Source: Marivivens donghaensis
Lineage (GTDB): Bacteria > Pseudomonadota > Alphaproteobacteria > Rhodobacterales > Rhodobacteraceae
Length of the DNA: 64,000 nucleotides
Direction: 5' to 3'
NCBI RefSeq assembly: GCF_023541015.1
Contig: NZ_JALNPR010000006.1
Coordinates: 62,001-126,000 of the forward strand
The position numbers and the translations under genes were made by a program. Under the pieces are notes generated by a model, which ran no database searches, was not told the DNA's origin, and saw only the letters and a list, made by a program, of their open reading frames with translations. This document shows, piece by piece, positions 1 to 9,300 of this stretch; position 1 is the stretch's first letter; every line of letters starts with the position of its first letter.

Positions 1-231
1 CGTGACAGCCCCAACCTGACGCCACACCCAATTTAGGCTCTCACGAGCGCCTTCTCGGCCACCATTCACAAAGCCAGCTTTAAACGCAGCTCCGTTTAGT
101 GCTCCCGCGGATGTGCCTGAAATTGCCGCGACCTCAACGTCGCTCTCGTCGAGCAAACGATCCAACACACCCCACGTAAAAGCGCCATGAGCGCCCCCGC
201 CCTGCAGGGCAAGATTGATTTTATAGGTCAT
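1..231 (-). CDS. Patatin-like phospholipase, N-terminal part
   Basis: The gene runs off the left edge; 77 residues are visible from an ATG at 229-231. The N-terminus has the patatin oxyanion-hole motif GGGAHG at about residues 11-16 and the nucleophile-elbow motif GTSAG at about 43-47, the serine being the catalytic one of the Ser-Asp dyad. The family hydrolyses acyl esters of lipids. It lies 115 bp downstream of bdhA on the same strand, and a hairpin (318-337) with no T tract sits between them, so read-through is likely. Pairing with 3-hydroxybutyrate dehydrogenase suggests a role in lipid or polyhydroxybutyrate turnover, which is inference. The catalytic aspartate is outside the window. Confidence 0.9.
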   Translation of the reverse strand, partial: MTYKINLALQGGGAHGAFTWGVLDRLLDESDVEVAAISGTSAGALNGAAFKAGFVNGGREGARESLNWVWRQVGAVT

Positions 232-346
232 AATTCCCCAATGATGCAGCAAGCAGCGAAAAATAAGCCGCTCTAGTACAGAAACTTTCCCGACAAATGT
301 CCCGTCGGGGGGTCAACTGGCGCCCCAATGGGCGCCAATCGTTCAC

Positions 347-1120
347 TTACAGCGCAGTCCAGCCGCCATCGACGCTAATTGTCGTGCCAGTGATTTGGGC
401 CGCAGCATCCGAACACAGGAACACAGCCGTCCCGCCGATTTGTTCCGTGGTCGCAAACTGTTTAGATGGCTGGCGCGAGAGAATAACCTGAGCCACCGCT
501 TCTTCTTCGGTCAGGTTGTATTCCTTCGCCGTCGCTGGGATTTGCTGTTCGACCAACGGCGTCAGTACGTAGCCTGGGCAAATGGCATTACATGTGATGT
601 CTTCTTGCGCGGTCTCGAGAGCGATCACCTTGGTCATACCGACTACACCGTGTTTGGCGGCAACATAGGCCGACTTAAAGGGCGATGCGGTCAGGCCATG
701 CGCAGACGCGATGTTCACCACGCGCCCCCAACCCGCCTGACGCATCATCGGCAATGCAGCAGCCGTTGTGTGGAATGCAGAATTCATATTGATCGCAATG
801 ATCGCATCCCATTTCTCAACTGGGAACTCATCAATCGGTGACACATATTGAATACCCGCGTTGTTCACTAGGATATCGCAGACGCCTGCTTTTTCGATCA
901 GGGCACGACAGTCTTCGCCTTTGGACATGTCTGCCTGTATGTATCGCACGGACACCCCGAACTCCGCCGCCATAGAGGCCGCAAGGTCGTGATCCTCAGG
1001 ACGGTCCGTAAACGAGTTCAAAACAATGTCCGCACCCGCCTTGGCGAGTTCGCGCGCAACGCCCAGACCGATACCAGAGTTTGAACCTGTGACGACGGCG
1101 GTCTTACCTTTGAGTGACAT
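347..1120 (-). CDS. bdhA: 3-hydroxybutyrate dehydrogenase (SDR family)
   Basis: 257 residues, normal length for a classical short-chain dehydrogenase. The Rossmann motif TGSNSGIG is near residues 11-18, NNAG near 86-89, and the catalytic Tyr-x-x-x-Lys is in SAYVAAK. The enzyme interconverts (R)-3-hydroxybutyrate and acetoacetate with NAD in the cytoplasm, the last step of polyhydroxybutyrate use. The C-terminal VDGGWTAL ending is typical of bacterial BdhA. It is followed by the patatin gene on the same strand. The close SDR relatives make substrate assignment by eye less than certain, but sequence and context agree. Confidence 0.88.
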   Translation of the reverse strand: MSLKGKTAVVTGSNSGIGLGVARELAKAGADIVLNSFTDRPEDHDLAASMAAEFGVSVRYIQADMSKGEDCRALIEKAGVCDILVNNAGIQYVSPIDEFPVEKWDAIIAINMNSAFHTTAAALPMMRQAGWGRVVNIASAHGLTASPFKSAYVAAKHGVVGMTKVIALETAQEDITCNAICPGYVLTPLVEQQIPATAKEYNLTEEEAVAQVILSRQPSKQFATTEQIGGTAVFLCSDAAAQITGTTISVDGGWTAL

Positions 1121-1273
1121 AGATAGTCCCCTATTCGATTACTCGTTGGGCACCATAATGCTGCAACTGCAAAATAATTCAACGAATCTTCCAGCCAAAC
1201 GCAAAAGAATCGCCCCAAATGGGAACCGATTCCTAAGAGGGTCACGCAGGATCACATTTGCGGGAAAGCCCAA

Positions 1274-1302
1274 GAAAAAAACGCCGGCACAAGGCCGGCG
1301 TT
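1274..1302 (-). terminator. Intrinsic terminator of the predicted small RNA
   Basis: A perfect 9-bp stem (1280-1288 with 1294-1302, 5-nt loop) is followed on the minus strand by seven T residues (1275-1281, partly pairing at the stem base). No minus-strand gene precedes it, so it must end either a small RNA or a leader transcript. Confidence 0.7.
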
Positions 1303-1349
1303 AAGTCATTGAGGCAGGTTTCATACAGGCAAGAAACCTATCGAGCAGT
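1274..1349 (-). ncRNA. Predicted small RNA in the bdhA-SBP intergenic region
   Basis: No gene lies here, yet the minus strand carries a complete transcription unit: a sigma70-type promoter (1356-1384), a start expected near 1349, a 7-bp hairpin (arms 1316-1322 and 1333-1339, loop about 10 nt), and an intrinsic terminator (1274-1302). The RNA would be about 76 nt with two stem-loops and no start codon followed by a useful ORF. The alternative is an attenuated leader of bdhA, whose start codon is about 150 nt further on. I do not recognise a known RNA family. Confidence 0.5.
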
Positions 1350-1355
1350 GTCTTC

Positions 1356-1384
1356 TTTATAAGCAATCCATTGCCACTATCCAA
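1356..1384 (-). promoter_or_regulatory. Sigma70-type promoter for the predicted small RNA
   Basis: On the minus strand: -35 TTGGAT (1379-1384), 17-bp spacer, -10 TATAAA (1356-1361). Both boxes are close to consensus and the spacing is ideal. It fires toward the hairpin and terminator at 1274-1302. Confidence 0.55.
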
Positions 1385-1463
1385 GCTAAAAGTTTGAAAA
1401 GGATCAGAACCCTAGATACGGTTTGATTCAAACAATACAGGCCAACGGGGGATTGTTATCGAA

Positions 1464-3281
1464 ATGAGACCAGTGTTTTTCAGGAACTTGCGCCAGTCGC
1501 TGACCGCGCTTCCGCTTTTGTTCGCCTCCACCTTTGCGTTTGCAGAACCAATGCATGGCATTTCGATGTATGGGGAACCTGCATTGGCGGATGGCTTCAT
1601 CTCCCTTCCCTATGCCAATACAGATGCGCCAAAGGGTGGCGCTATGATCACTGCCGAGGTCGGCAGCTTTGACAGCCTCAATCCCTATACCGACAGCGGC
1701 AAGGTTCCTTGGCAGATCAGCTACCTCGCGGGTGAAAGCCTGATGGGGCGGTCTTTGGATGAACCTTTCTCTCTTTACGGACTTCTGGCCGAAAGCATTG
1801 AGACAGGGCCGAACCGCGAATGGGTCGAGTTCACCTTGCGTCCAGAGGCTGCATTCTCGGACGGAAGTCCTGTCACTGTTGACGATGTGATATGGTCCTT
1901 TGAAACGCTCGGCACGGTCGGCAATGGTCGCTACCGTGGCTTCTGGTCAAAGGTCGAGAGCATTGAAGCAAAGGGTGACCGCACCGTCCGCCTGACCTTC
2001 AATACCGAAGACCGCGAACTCGCCCTACTCGCGGGTCTGCGTCCGATCTTGCAAAAGGCCCAGTTCGAAGGCGTCGATTTTGCCAACGATGGGCCAGACA
2101 TGATCCCGATCACATCATCGCCTTACGTGATCACCGATTATGAGATGGGCCGTTACGTCGAATTGACCCGAAACCCTGATTATTGGGGCAAGGATGTCCC
2201 GTTCCGCCGTGGCACAGCGAACTTTGACACTCTGCGCATTGAATTCTTCGGCGACGAAACCCCAGCGTTTGAGGCGTTCAAAACAGGCGAAGTCAACTTC
2301 ACCCGTGAATTCAACGAGGCCCGCTGGGACACCCAATACGACTTCCCCCGCGTTCAAGACGGCGACGTGGTAAAGGCCGTCCTGACACACGAACGTCCTT
2401 CTGGGATGACAGGCTTTGTGATGAACACCCGCCGCGCCCCGTTCGACGATTGGCGCGTGCGTGATGCGATGCTGCAGGTGTTCAACTTTGAATTCATCAA
2501 CGAGGCGATGACAGGTGGCAGCCAGCCGCGCATTACCTCTTATTATTCAAACTCGCCGCTCGGGATGAGAAATGGTCCCGCTGAGGGCCGCGTTCGTGAG
2601 TTCCTAGAACCCTTCGCAGATAGCCTCCTGCCTGGTGCGATTGACGGATACGAACTGCCCGTAAGTGATGGCAGTGAGTTTAACCGTCGTGGAGTGCGCG
2701 CAGCTCTCGCCATGTTCGAAGAAGCTGGTTGGACGCCCGGTGCTGACGGCGTTCTACGCGATGCTGACGGTCAGGCCTTTGAATTCGAAATCCTGATCCA
2801 AACAGGCGCAAGCGAAATCGAAGCCATCGCCGATATGTATGTCCAAGCCCTCCAGCGGGTCGGGGTTCAGGCCAAAGTGACAAACGTCGACAGCGCCCAG
2901 TTTGCAGAACGCAACGGCACCTATGATTTCGATGTGACCTATTACCGACGTGGCCTGTCACTCTCGCCTGGCAACGAACAATACGCCTACTACGGCTCTG
3001 AATATGCTGACACCCAAGGCGGGCGTAACCTCATGGGCGTAAAGTCCGAAGCTGTAGACGCCTTAATCGGGCATCTCTTGACCTCAGAGAGCCAAGACGA
3101 TTTTGTAGCGGCAGTACGGGCACTTGACCGCGTCCTCACTTCGGGGCGATACGTCCTACCGATCTACCAATGGAACATCACACGGATTGCGCATGACAAA
3201 GACCTCCACTACCCCGCAGAAATGCCCATCTTTGGCGACTGGCCAGGCTGGCAACCGGATGTCTGGTGGCATGAAGACTAA
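1464..3281 (+). CDS. ABC transporter substrate-binding protein, family 5 (oligopeptide type)
   Basis: 605 residues, the usual size of SBP_bac_5 proteins. A signal peptide with a positively charged start and a hydrophobic core ends near AFA at about residue 27, so the mature protein is periplasmic. The body has the family pattern, including LNPYTDSGK, the LRPEAAFSDGSPVTVDDVIWSF block, and a GWPGW-type C-terminus resembling YejA proteins. Such proteins deliver peptides or related compounds to a membrane permease; no permease or ATPase gene is adjacent, so this is an orphan binding protein. A GGGGGA stretch about 10 nt upstream supports the ATG at 1464. Confidence 0.88.
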   Translation: MRPVFFRNLRQSLTALPLLFASTFAFAEPMHGISMYGEPALADGFISLPYANTDAPKGGAMITAEVGSFDSLNPYTDSGKVPWQISYLAGESLMGRSLDEPFSLYGLLAESIETGPNREWVEFTLRPEAAFSDGSPVTVDDVIWSFETLGTVGNGRYRGFWSKVESIEAKGDRTVRLTFNTEDRELALLAGLRPILQKAQFEGVDFANDGPDMIPITSSPYVITDYEMGRYVELTRNPDYWGKDVPFRRGTANFDTLRIEFFGDETPAFEAFKTGEVNFTREFNEARWDTQYDFPRVQDGDVVKAVLTHERPSGMTGFVMNTRRAPFDDWRVRDAMLQVFNFEFINEAMTGGSQPRITSYYSNSPLGMRNGPAEGRVREFLEPFADSLLPGAIDGYELPVSDGSEFNRRGVRAALAMFEEAGWTPGADGVLRDADGQAFEFEILIQTGASEIEAIADMYVQALQRVGVQAKVTNVDSAQFAERNGTYDFDVTYYRRGLSLSPGNEQYAYYGSEYADTQGGRNLMGVKSEAVDALIGHLLTSESQDDFVAAVRALDRVLTSGRYVLPIYQWNITRIAHDKDLHYPAEMPIFGDWPGWQPDVWWHED

Positions 3282-3390
3282 GGCCGTCCTAGTCGCTGCG
3301 ACGCTTCTGGCTCTCGCTGGCTGCAACACGGTTGCAGGCGTCGGCGAAGATATCGCAGGCGGTGCACGCACGGTTCAAACGTGGTTCTAA
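3271..3390 (+). CDS. Entericidin-like small lipoprotein
   Basis: 39 residues. The ATG lies inside the last codons of the binding-protein gene (11-bp overlap, different frame). The sequence has a lysine start, a hydrophobic stretch, a lipobox LALAGC with Cys18, and then the VAGVGEDIAGGA pattern typical of entericidin A/B family proteins. It is expected to be anchored to the outer membrane. Entericidins are described as a toxin/antidote pair in enterobacteria, but single copies like this one are common in Rhodobacteraceae and their role is unknown. A strong terminator follows at once. Confidence 0.75.
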   Translation: MKTKAVLVAATLLALAGCNTVAGVGEDIAGGARTVQTWF

Positions 3391-3400
3391 GCTGAAATTC

Positions 3401-3422
3401 GGGCCGGCTCGCCGGCCCTTTT
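3401..3422 (+). terminator. Intrinsic terminator after the entericidin-like gene
   Basis: An 8-bp GC stem (3401-3408 with 3411-3418) is followed by TTTT at 3419-3422. It closes the SBP-entericidin unit and separates it from the convergent regulator gene. Confidence 0.75.
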
Positions 3423-3424
3423 CA

Positions 3425-4048
3425 TTAGGCGAGCGAAGTGACCCAAAGGATCAATGCATCTTCGGGGCTGGTCGACACAACGTTATGCCCCATTGACGCA
3501 TCGTAGTAGGCGCTATCGCCGCGTTTCATCTCAACAGGCTCGTAAAATTCGGTGAATAGTTTGACCGTGCCCGTCAGCACATACAAAAACTCTTCGCCAT
3601 CGTGGCGCACCCAACCGTCGAACTCATCCATGCTGCGTGCTCGGACACGAGCGCGATACGGCAGCATTTGCTTTTTGGTCAACTGATCCGCCAGCATCTC
3701 ATGTTCATAGGTTGCGGTGATATGCGCACCACCTTCGCCACCACGTGTCATGACCATGCGGCCATTGACCTGAGTCCGACTGGGCGGCGTGAACAACTGA
3801 GGCACGGAAATTCCCAACCCGACAGCGAGCTTTTTAAGTGCGTCATAGGTCGGTGACATTTGCCCGTTTTCAATCTTTGACAAGGTCGACCGCGCAAGCC
3901 CCGCCTGTTGGGCCGCTTGCTCAAGCGTCCAATCCCGTTCTTTGCGCAACTCACGAACCCGCACCCCTAAATCGAGAGGCAGTGCCGATTCAGTTTCGCC
4001 GCTTTCGCGGGCAATGCGGATGAGGCTCGTATTGTCGTTTTTTGTCAT
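3425..4048 (-). CDS. XRE-family regulator with C-terminal cupin domain
   Basis: 207 residues from the ATG at 4046-4048 (a frame 15 codons longer exists but its start has no better signal). An N-terminal helix-turn-helix, VRELRKERDWTLEQAAQQAG and LARSTLSKIENG, occupies about residues 12-67; a cupin barrel with the DGWVRHDGEEFLYVLTG block occupies about 125-205. This architecture is common for repressors or activators whose cupin senses a small ligand. It is divergent from the acyl-CoA ligase gene, with only 65 bp between start codons, so that ligase and the DsbA-type gene behind it are the likely targets. Confidence 0.85.
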   Translation of the reverse strand: MTKNDNTSLIRIARESGETESALPLDLGVRVRELRKERDWTLEQAAQQAGLARSTLSKIENGQMSPTYDALKKLAVGLGISVPQLFTPPSRTQVNGRMVMTRGGEGGAHITATYEHEMLADQLTKKQMLPYRARVRARSMDEFDGWVRHDGEEFLYVLTGTVKLFTEFYEPVEMKRGDSAYYDASMGHNVVSTSPEDALILWVTSLA

Positions 4049-4113
4049 GGCGTCTGTATACGGCTTTGATTGATATGCTTGCAATGACCTCAAAGCCCTT
4101 CTAGCGATGTCAC

Positions 4114-5637
4114 ATGATTAGCGAAATCGACACCAGCCCTTTCACTGCCTGTCCTGAGCCGTTCAATATGGCCGACCACGTCCTGCAGGCTGGCCGTGCA
4201 ACGCCCGACAAGGTCGCCCTCTCTGTGATCAGCGAAAACACATCCGAGGAATGGACTTTTGCGGATCTAGAAACCGCAATCCGTGGCGTCGCGGCTGGAC
4301 TTCTGGCCAAAGGATTGACCGTTGGTGACCGCGTTTTGATGCGCTTGGGCAATACGCCCGAGTTCCCGATTTGCTATCTGGCGTCCATTGCCGTCGGGCT
4401 CATTCCTGTCCCGACCTCCTCGCAGCTCACCGCGACAGAGATCGGCAAGATCGCAAAAGAGATTGACCCAGCCCTCATCGTTGCCGATGACGGGATCGCC
4501 CTCCCCGATCACTCCGCTCCTATCCTGATGGCGTCAGAACTGGAGGCGTTTCACAGCCTCGCCCCTGCGCCGTTTGATTTCGGACCGTCTGATCGACCCG
4601 CCTATATCATCTACACCTCTGGCACCTCTGGAAAACCTCGTGCCGTCGTTCACGCCCACCGCGCAGTCTGGGCGCGTCAAATGATGTGGACGGGCTGGTA
4701 TGATTTGCGTCCGACAGACCGCCTGATGCACGCAGGCGCATTCAACTGGACCTATACGCTGGGCACGGGGCTCATGGACCCTTGGGCAGCTGGTGCAACG
4801 GCCCTCATCCCGGCAAACGGGACGAAACCTACGGACCTCCCCGCGCTCATCACAGCACATAAGGCAACACTAATCGCCGCAGCACCGGGTGTGTATCGTC
4901 AAATGTTGCGCTCTGAGATTCCTGCCATGTCGACCCTCAGACACGGGTTTTCCGCGGGCGAAAAACTGCCCGAAAGCCTTCGTAAGGCGTGGACCGCCGC
5001 GACAGGCTCCAAACTCTACGAAGCTTACGGCATGTCCGAATGTTCGACGTTCCTATCGAGTTCCCCGTCGCGCCCTGCGCCCACTGGAACACTCGGTTTC
5101 CCTCAGACAGGTCGACGGATCGCTTTGATCGATGAAAACGGCCCTGCGCCTATCGGCACGGCAGGCACCATCGCAGTTCACAAATCCGATCTCGGGTTGA
5201 TGATCGGCTACCTCGATCAACCCGAAGAAACCGCAGCGCGATTTGTCGGCGATTGGTTCCTCACGGGCGATGTTGGTCGAATGTCAGAGGATGGCGCCAT
5301 CACATATGAGGGCCGCGCGGACGATATGATGAACGCAGGCGGCTATCGCGTCTCGCCTGTCGAAGTCGAAGAAGCCCTCGCCACGCACCCCGACATCCAC
5401 GAGGTCGCCGCGAGCGAAGTCACCGTCAAAGCCGACACAACCGTGATCGCCGCTTTTTACACCAGCGCCAAAGAGATCGACACTGACGCGCTCGCGGCTT
5501 TTGCGGCCTCGCGAATTGCTCGCTATAAATGCCCTCGTATCTTTGTGCGTGTCTCTGTGTTACCGCGTGGCGCAAACAACAAACTACTGCGCCGCAACTT
5601 GCGCGCCGATTGGGAGGCCACACATGGTCAAGCTTGA
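4114..5637 (+). CDS. AMP-dependent acyl-CoA synthetase (benzoate-CoA ligase-like)
   Basis: 507 residues, an ANL-superfamily ligase that activates a carboxylic acid as acyl-AMP and transfers it to CoA. Visible motifs: the P-loop YIIYTSGTSGKPR (about residues 166-178), YGMSECSTF in the middle, TGDVGRM and the hinge region GRADDMMNAGGYRVSP, and the C-terminal lysine in GANNKLLRR. The closest look is to aryl/short acyl-CoA ligases; the substrate cannot be read from the sequence. It overlaps the next gene by 14 bp and is divergent from an XRE-cupin regulator. Confidence 0.82.
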   Translation: MISEIDTSPFTACPEPFNMADHVLQAGRATPDKVALSVISENTSEEWTFADLETAIRGVAAGLLAKGLTVGDRVLMRLGNTPEFPICYLASIAVGLIPVPTSSQLTATEIGKIAKEIDPALIVADDGIALPDHSAPILMASELEAFHSLAPAPFDFGPSDRPAYIIYTSGTSGKPRAVVHAHRAVWARQMMWTGWYDLRPTDRLMHAGAFNWTYTLGTGLMDPWAAGATALIPANGTKPTDLPALITAHKATLIAAAPGVYRQMLRSEIPAMSTLRHGFSAGEKLPESLRKAWTAATGSKLYEAYGMSECSTFLSSSPSRPAPTGTLGFPQTGRRIALIDENGPAPIGTAGTIAVHKSDLGLMIGYLDQPEETAARFVGDWFLTGDVGRMSEDGAITYEGRADDMMNAGGYRVSPVEVEEALATHPDIHEVAASEVTVKADTTVIAAFYTSAKEIDTDALAAFAASRIARYKCPRIFVRVSVLPRGANNKLLRRNLRADWEATHGQA

Positions 5638-6268
5638 TATTTTCGCCGATCCGTCATGCCCGTGGTGCTATATTGGCAAGGCCTATCTGGACCGTGCCCT
5701 AGAACAAGCGCCAGACCATCCCTTTACCGTTGAATGGCACCCGTTCCAGCTGAACCCCGCACTGCCCAAGGGCGGCGTCGATCGCGCCGCGTACCTCGAA
5801 GGGATCTTTGGCAGCAAGGACGCTGCAGTCGCGGCTCATGTCGAACTGCAGAAACACGCGGATCAAGCTGGCGTGACGTTCAATTTCGATGACATGAAAA
5901 CCACGCCGAACACCTTGGACGCACATCGCCTCGTGTTCTGGGCAGGGATCGAAGGCCGTCAAACGGCAGCCATGTCTGCCCTGCTGAAGGCCTACTGGAC
6001 CGAAGGTCGAGACATCGGTAGCGCCGAGGTCCTTTGCGATATCGCTGATAGCATCGGACTGGACGCGGCTGTTATTGCACGACTTTTGAAGTCGGACTCA
6101 GATGTGGAAAGTATTCTTAACCGCGAGGCGCACAGCCGCGAAATGGGTGTCCGTTCGGTGCCGACCTATATCGTCGGCGGCCAACACGCTATCGCGGGCG
6201 CACAACCGACCGACCTGTGGTCGAAAGTCATCGCTGACATCAAAGAGATGATCGCAACAGATGCATAA
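5624..6268 (+). CDS. DsbA-family 2-hydroxychromene-2-carboxylate isomerase/FrnE-like oxidoreductase
   Basis: 214 residues with a thioredoxin-type CPWC motif (Cys12, Cys15) in FADPSCPWCYIGK right at the N-terminus and no signal peptide, so it is cytoplasmic. The cis-proline region VRSVPTYIVGG is near residue 180. This fits the FrnE/HCCA isomerase branch of the DsbA family. The ATG at 5624 lies inside the ligase gene, so the two are translationally coupled and probably act together or are at least co-regulated. FrnE-like proteins work in thiol redox or aromatic catabolism; which one applies is unknown. Confidence 0.82.
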   Translation: MVKLDIFADPSCPWCYIGKAYLDRALEQAPDHPFTVEWHPFQLNPALPKGGVDRAAYLEGIFGSKDAAVAAHVELQKHADQAGVTFNFDDMKTTPNTLDAHRLVFWAGIEGRQTAAMSALLKAYWTEGRDIGSAEVLCDIADSIGLDAAVIARLLKSDSDVESILNREAHSREMGVRSVPTYIVGGQHAIAGAQPTDLWSKVIADIKEMIATDA

Positions 6269-6272
6269 AAAG

Positions 6273-6307
6273 GCAGGCGTAACGCGTTACGCCTGCTTAC
6301 TTTTTTT
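6273..6307 (+). terminator. Terminator shared with the 3' end of mfd
   Basis: A perfect 24-bp palindrome (6273-6296) followed by TTAC and seven T residues (6301-6307). It ends the ligase-DsbA transcript. The mfd stop codon (6287-6289, minus strand) lies inside the palindrome, so the same bases serve two convergent genes. Confidence 0.7.
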
Positions 6308-9300
6308 ATCCTCAGCAACTTTTTCAGCAAGGTCTTTGGCAATTGCAAAGGCCCCTTTGATCTTGTCCGCTTCAGTTTTCCACTCGCGGCCAACGACGAT
6401 CTTGTTGTCTTTGACCTTCGCCATGCCTTTTTGCGCCTGAATAAATTCGACCAACCCTTTAGGTGATGCGAATTTATCGTTGTGGAACCGAATGGTAGCA
6501 CCCTTCGGTCCACCGTCTAGCTGGCTAATACCCGCGCGTTTGCACATCGCTTTGATCCGCACGATGAGCATCAGGGTGTTCACCTCTTTCGGCAACGGAC
6601 CGAAACGGTCGATCAGTTCAGCCGCGAACCCTTCGAGTTCGACCTTCTTGGTCAGCGCAGACAAGCGACGATAGAGACCAAGACGCACATCAAGGTCAGC
6701 CACATAAGTCTCTGGGATCAATACAGAAACGCCAAGGTTGATCTGAGGCGCCCACTGTCCATCATCATCCGACAGACCAATCGCGCCAGACTTGATCCGC
6801 GCAATCTCGTCTTCCAGCATTTGCTGATACAACTCGTACCCGACCTCATTGATGTGGCCCGACTGCTCTTCACCGAGCAGATTACCTGCACCACGGATAT
6901 CAAGGTCTTGCGACGCAAGGGTAAATCCAGCCCCGAGGGTATCGAGGCTCCCTAGTACTCGAAGACGCTTTTCAGCCTGAGGCGTCAGTTTCGCACGCGG
7001 CTTCGTCGTCAGATAGGCATAGGCTCGGGTCTTCGATCGACCAACACGCCCTCGGATTTGATAGAGCTGTGCCAGACCAAACATATCAGCACGATGCACG
7101 ATCATAGTGTTCGCTGTCGGAATATCCAACCCGCTCTCGACAATCGTTGTTGCCAACAGCACGTCGTATTTCCCGTCGTAGAACGCGTTCATACGATCAT
7201 CGAGCTCACCCGCCGCCATTTGACCGTGTGCAACGACGAACGACACTTCTGGCACTTCGCGTTTGAGCCAATCCTCCATTTCAGGCAGATCAGACAGACG
7301 CGGCACAACAAAGAACGACTGGCCACCACGATAATGCTCGCGCAAGAGCGCCTCGCGGATCGTGATGGTGTCAAACTCGCTGACATAAGTACGGATTGCC
7401 AAACGGTCGATGGGTGGCGTGCCGATGATCGACAGATCGCGCACCCCAGAGAGCGACAATTGCAGCGTCCGTGGGATCGGCGTCGCGGTCAGCGTGAGAA
7501 CGTGAATATCAGAGCGCAATTGTTTCAGACGTTCCTTATGCTGAACGCCAAAGTGCTGCTCTTCGTCGATGATCAGGAGGCCGATGTTGTTGAATTTCAC
7601 GCCTTTCGCCAGCAGCGCATGGGTTCCGACAACAATATCGACCTGCCCGTTCGCCATGCCCTCACGGGTTTTCGCCGCATTCCCAGCACTGACAAACCGC
7701 GACAGAGGCGCGACGTTGATCGGGAAGCCACGGAACCGTTCGGCGAAGTTCTTATAGTGCTGACGCGCAAGCAGAGTCGTCGGCGCAATCACCGCCACCT
7801 GAACACCCGACATCGCCGCAACAAAGGCGGCGCGGATTGCAACCTCGGTCTTGCCAAAACCCACATCGCCGCAGATCAAACGATCCATCGGACGACCTGA
7901 ATCTAGATCCTCTAGCACATCGGAAATCGCTTGTAGCTGATCCTCGGTTTCTGCATAGGGGAAACGCGCAAGGAACTGATCCCACATGCCATCGGGTGGT
8001 GACAGAACAGGCGCTTTGCGCAACTCACGTTCGGCCGCTACGCGGATCAAACGTTCCGCCATCTGGCGAATACGCTCTTTCATGCGGGCTTTCTTCGCCT
8101 GCCATGCACCACCGCCCAGACGATCTAAGAGACCATCTTCGTGCCCAAATTTGGACAGCAGTTCGATGTTCTCAACAGGCAGGTAAAGCTTTGATCCTTC
8201 GGCATATTCAAGGAGAATACACTCATGCGCGGCGCCCAAGGCTTGAACGACCTCAAGCCCCTTGTATCGTCCGACACCGTGATCAACGTGCACGACCAGA
8301 TCACCGGGTGTCAGGCTCTGCGTTTCGGTCAGGAAATTCTCAGCTTTACGCTTTTTCTTGGTCTGGCGAATGAGGCGATCACCCAGAACATCCTGTTCTG
8401 AAATGACCGTCAGGCCTTTGGTTTCAAATCCTTTTTCAAGGGGCCATATGGCGAGGTGTAGACCTGATTTCCCAACGCGAGAGAAGTTCTGCACGGGGAT
8501 CACTTCGCCAGCGCCCTCATCCTCCAAAAGCCCCATCAGACGTTCGCGCGCACCCTCGGAATAGGAGGCAACAACAACAGGCCCTTCAGACGCCCGCGCC
8601 TTAACGTGCAGCATCAGAGCTTTGAAAAGGTTTACGTTTTCCTGCTGGCGCTCAGGTGCGAAATCGCGACCAATACGACCGCCTGCGTCGATCACACCCA
8701 GACCAGTCGATTGTTTGAGCGGCGTAAATTGCAGCACACGACGATCCGCGATGACGGCATCCCATGTGGGATCGTCCATATACATCAAGGCGGGCGGTGC
8801 TGGCTTATAAACGCTGTCCATCCGCCCCTTTTGTTTCAGGGCAAACATCCGCGTGTCATAGGCGTCTTCGATCATCGTCCATCGGGCGAGCCGCGTTGGC
8901 GTGACCTGATCGTCAATCGTCACCGTTGCGGTTGGGACGTAATCAAACAGCGTCTCGAGGTGGTCGTGGAAAAACCCGAGCCAATGTTCCGCGCCCGCAT
9001 GTTTGCGCCCCGCACTGATCGCCTCATACAGCGGATCGTCAGTGCCAGCCGCGCCAAATTCGATACGGTAGTTCTGACGAAAACGCGTGATCGCTGCCTC
9101 ATCGAGGATCACCTCTGAGACAGGCGCGAGTTCTACGACATCGAGCTTTTCCGTTGTCCTCTGGCTCGCTGGATCAAACCGTCGCGCACTGTCGAGAACG
9201 TCACCAAAGAGGTCCAGTCGTACAGGACCCGCTTCACCTGGAGGGAAGATATCAATGATCCCGCCCCGAACCGCATAGTCGCCAGGCTCCATCACCGTCG

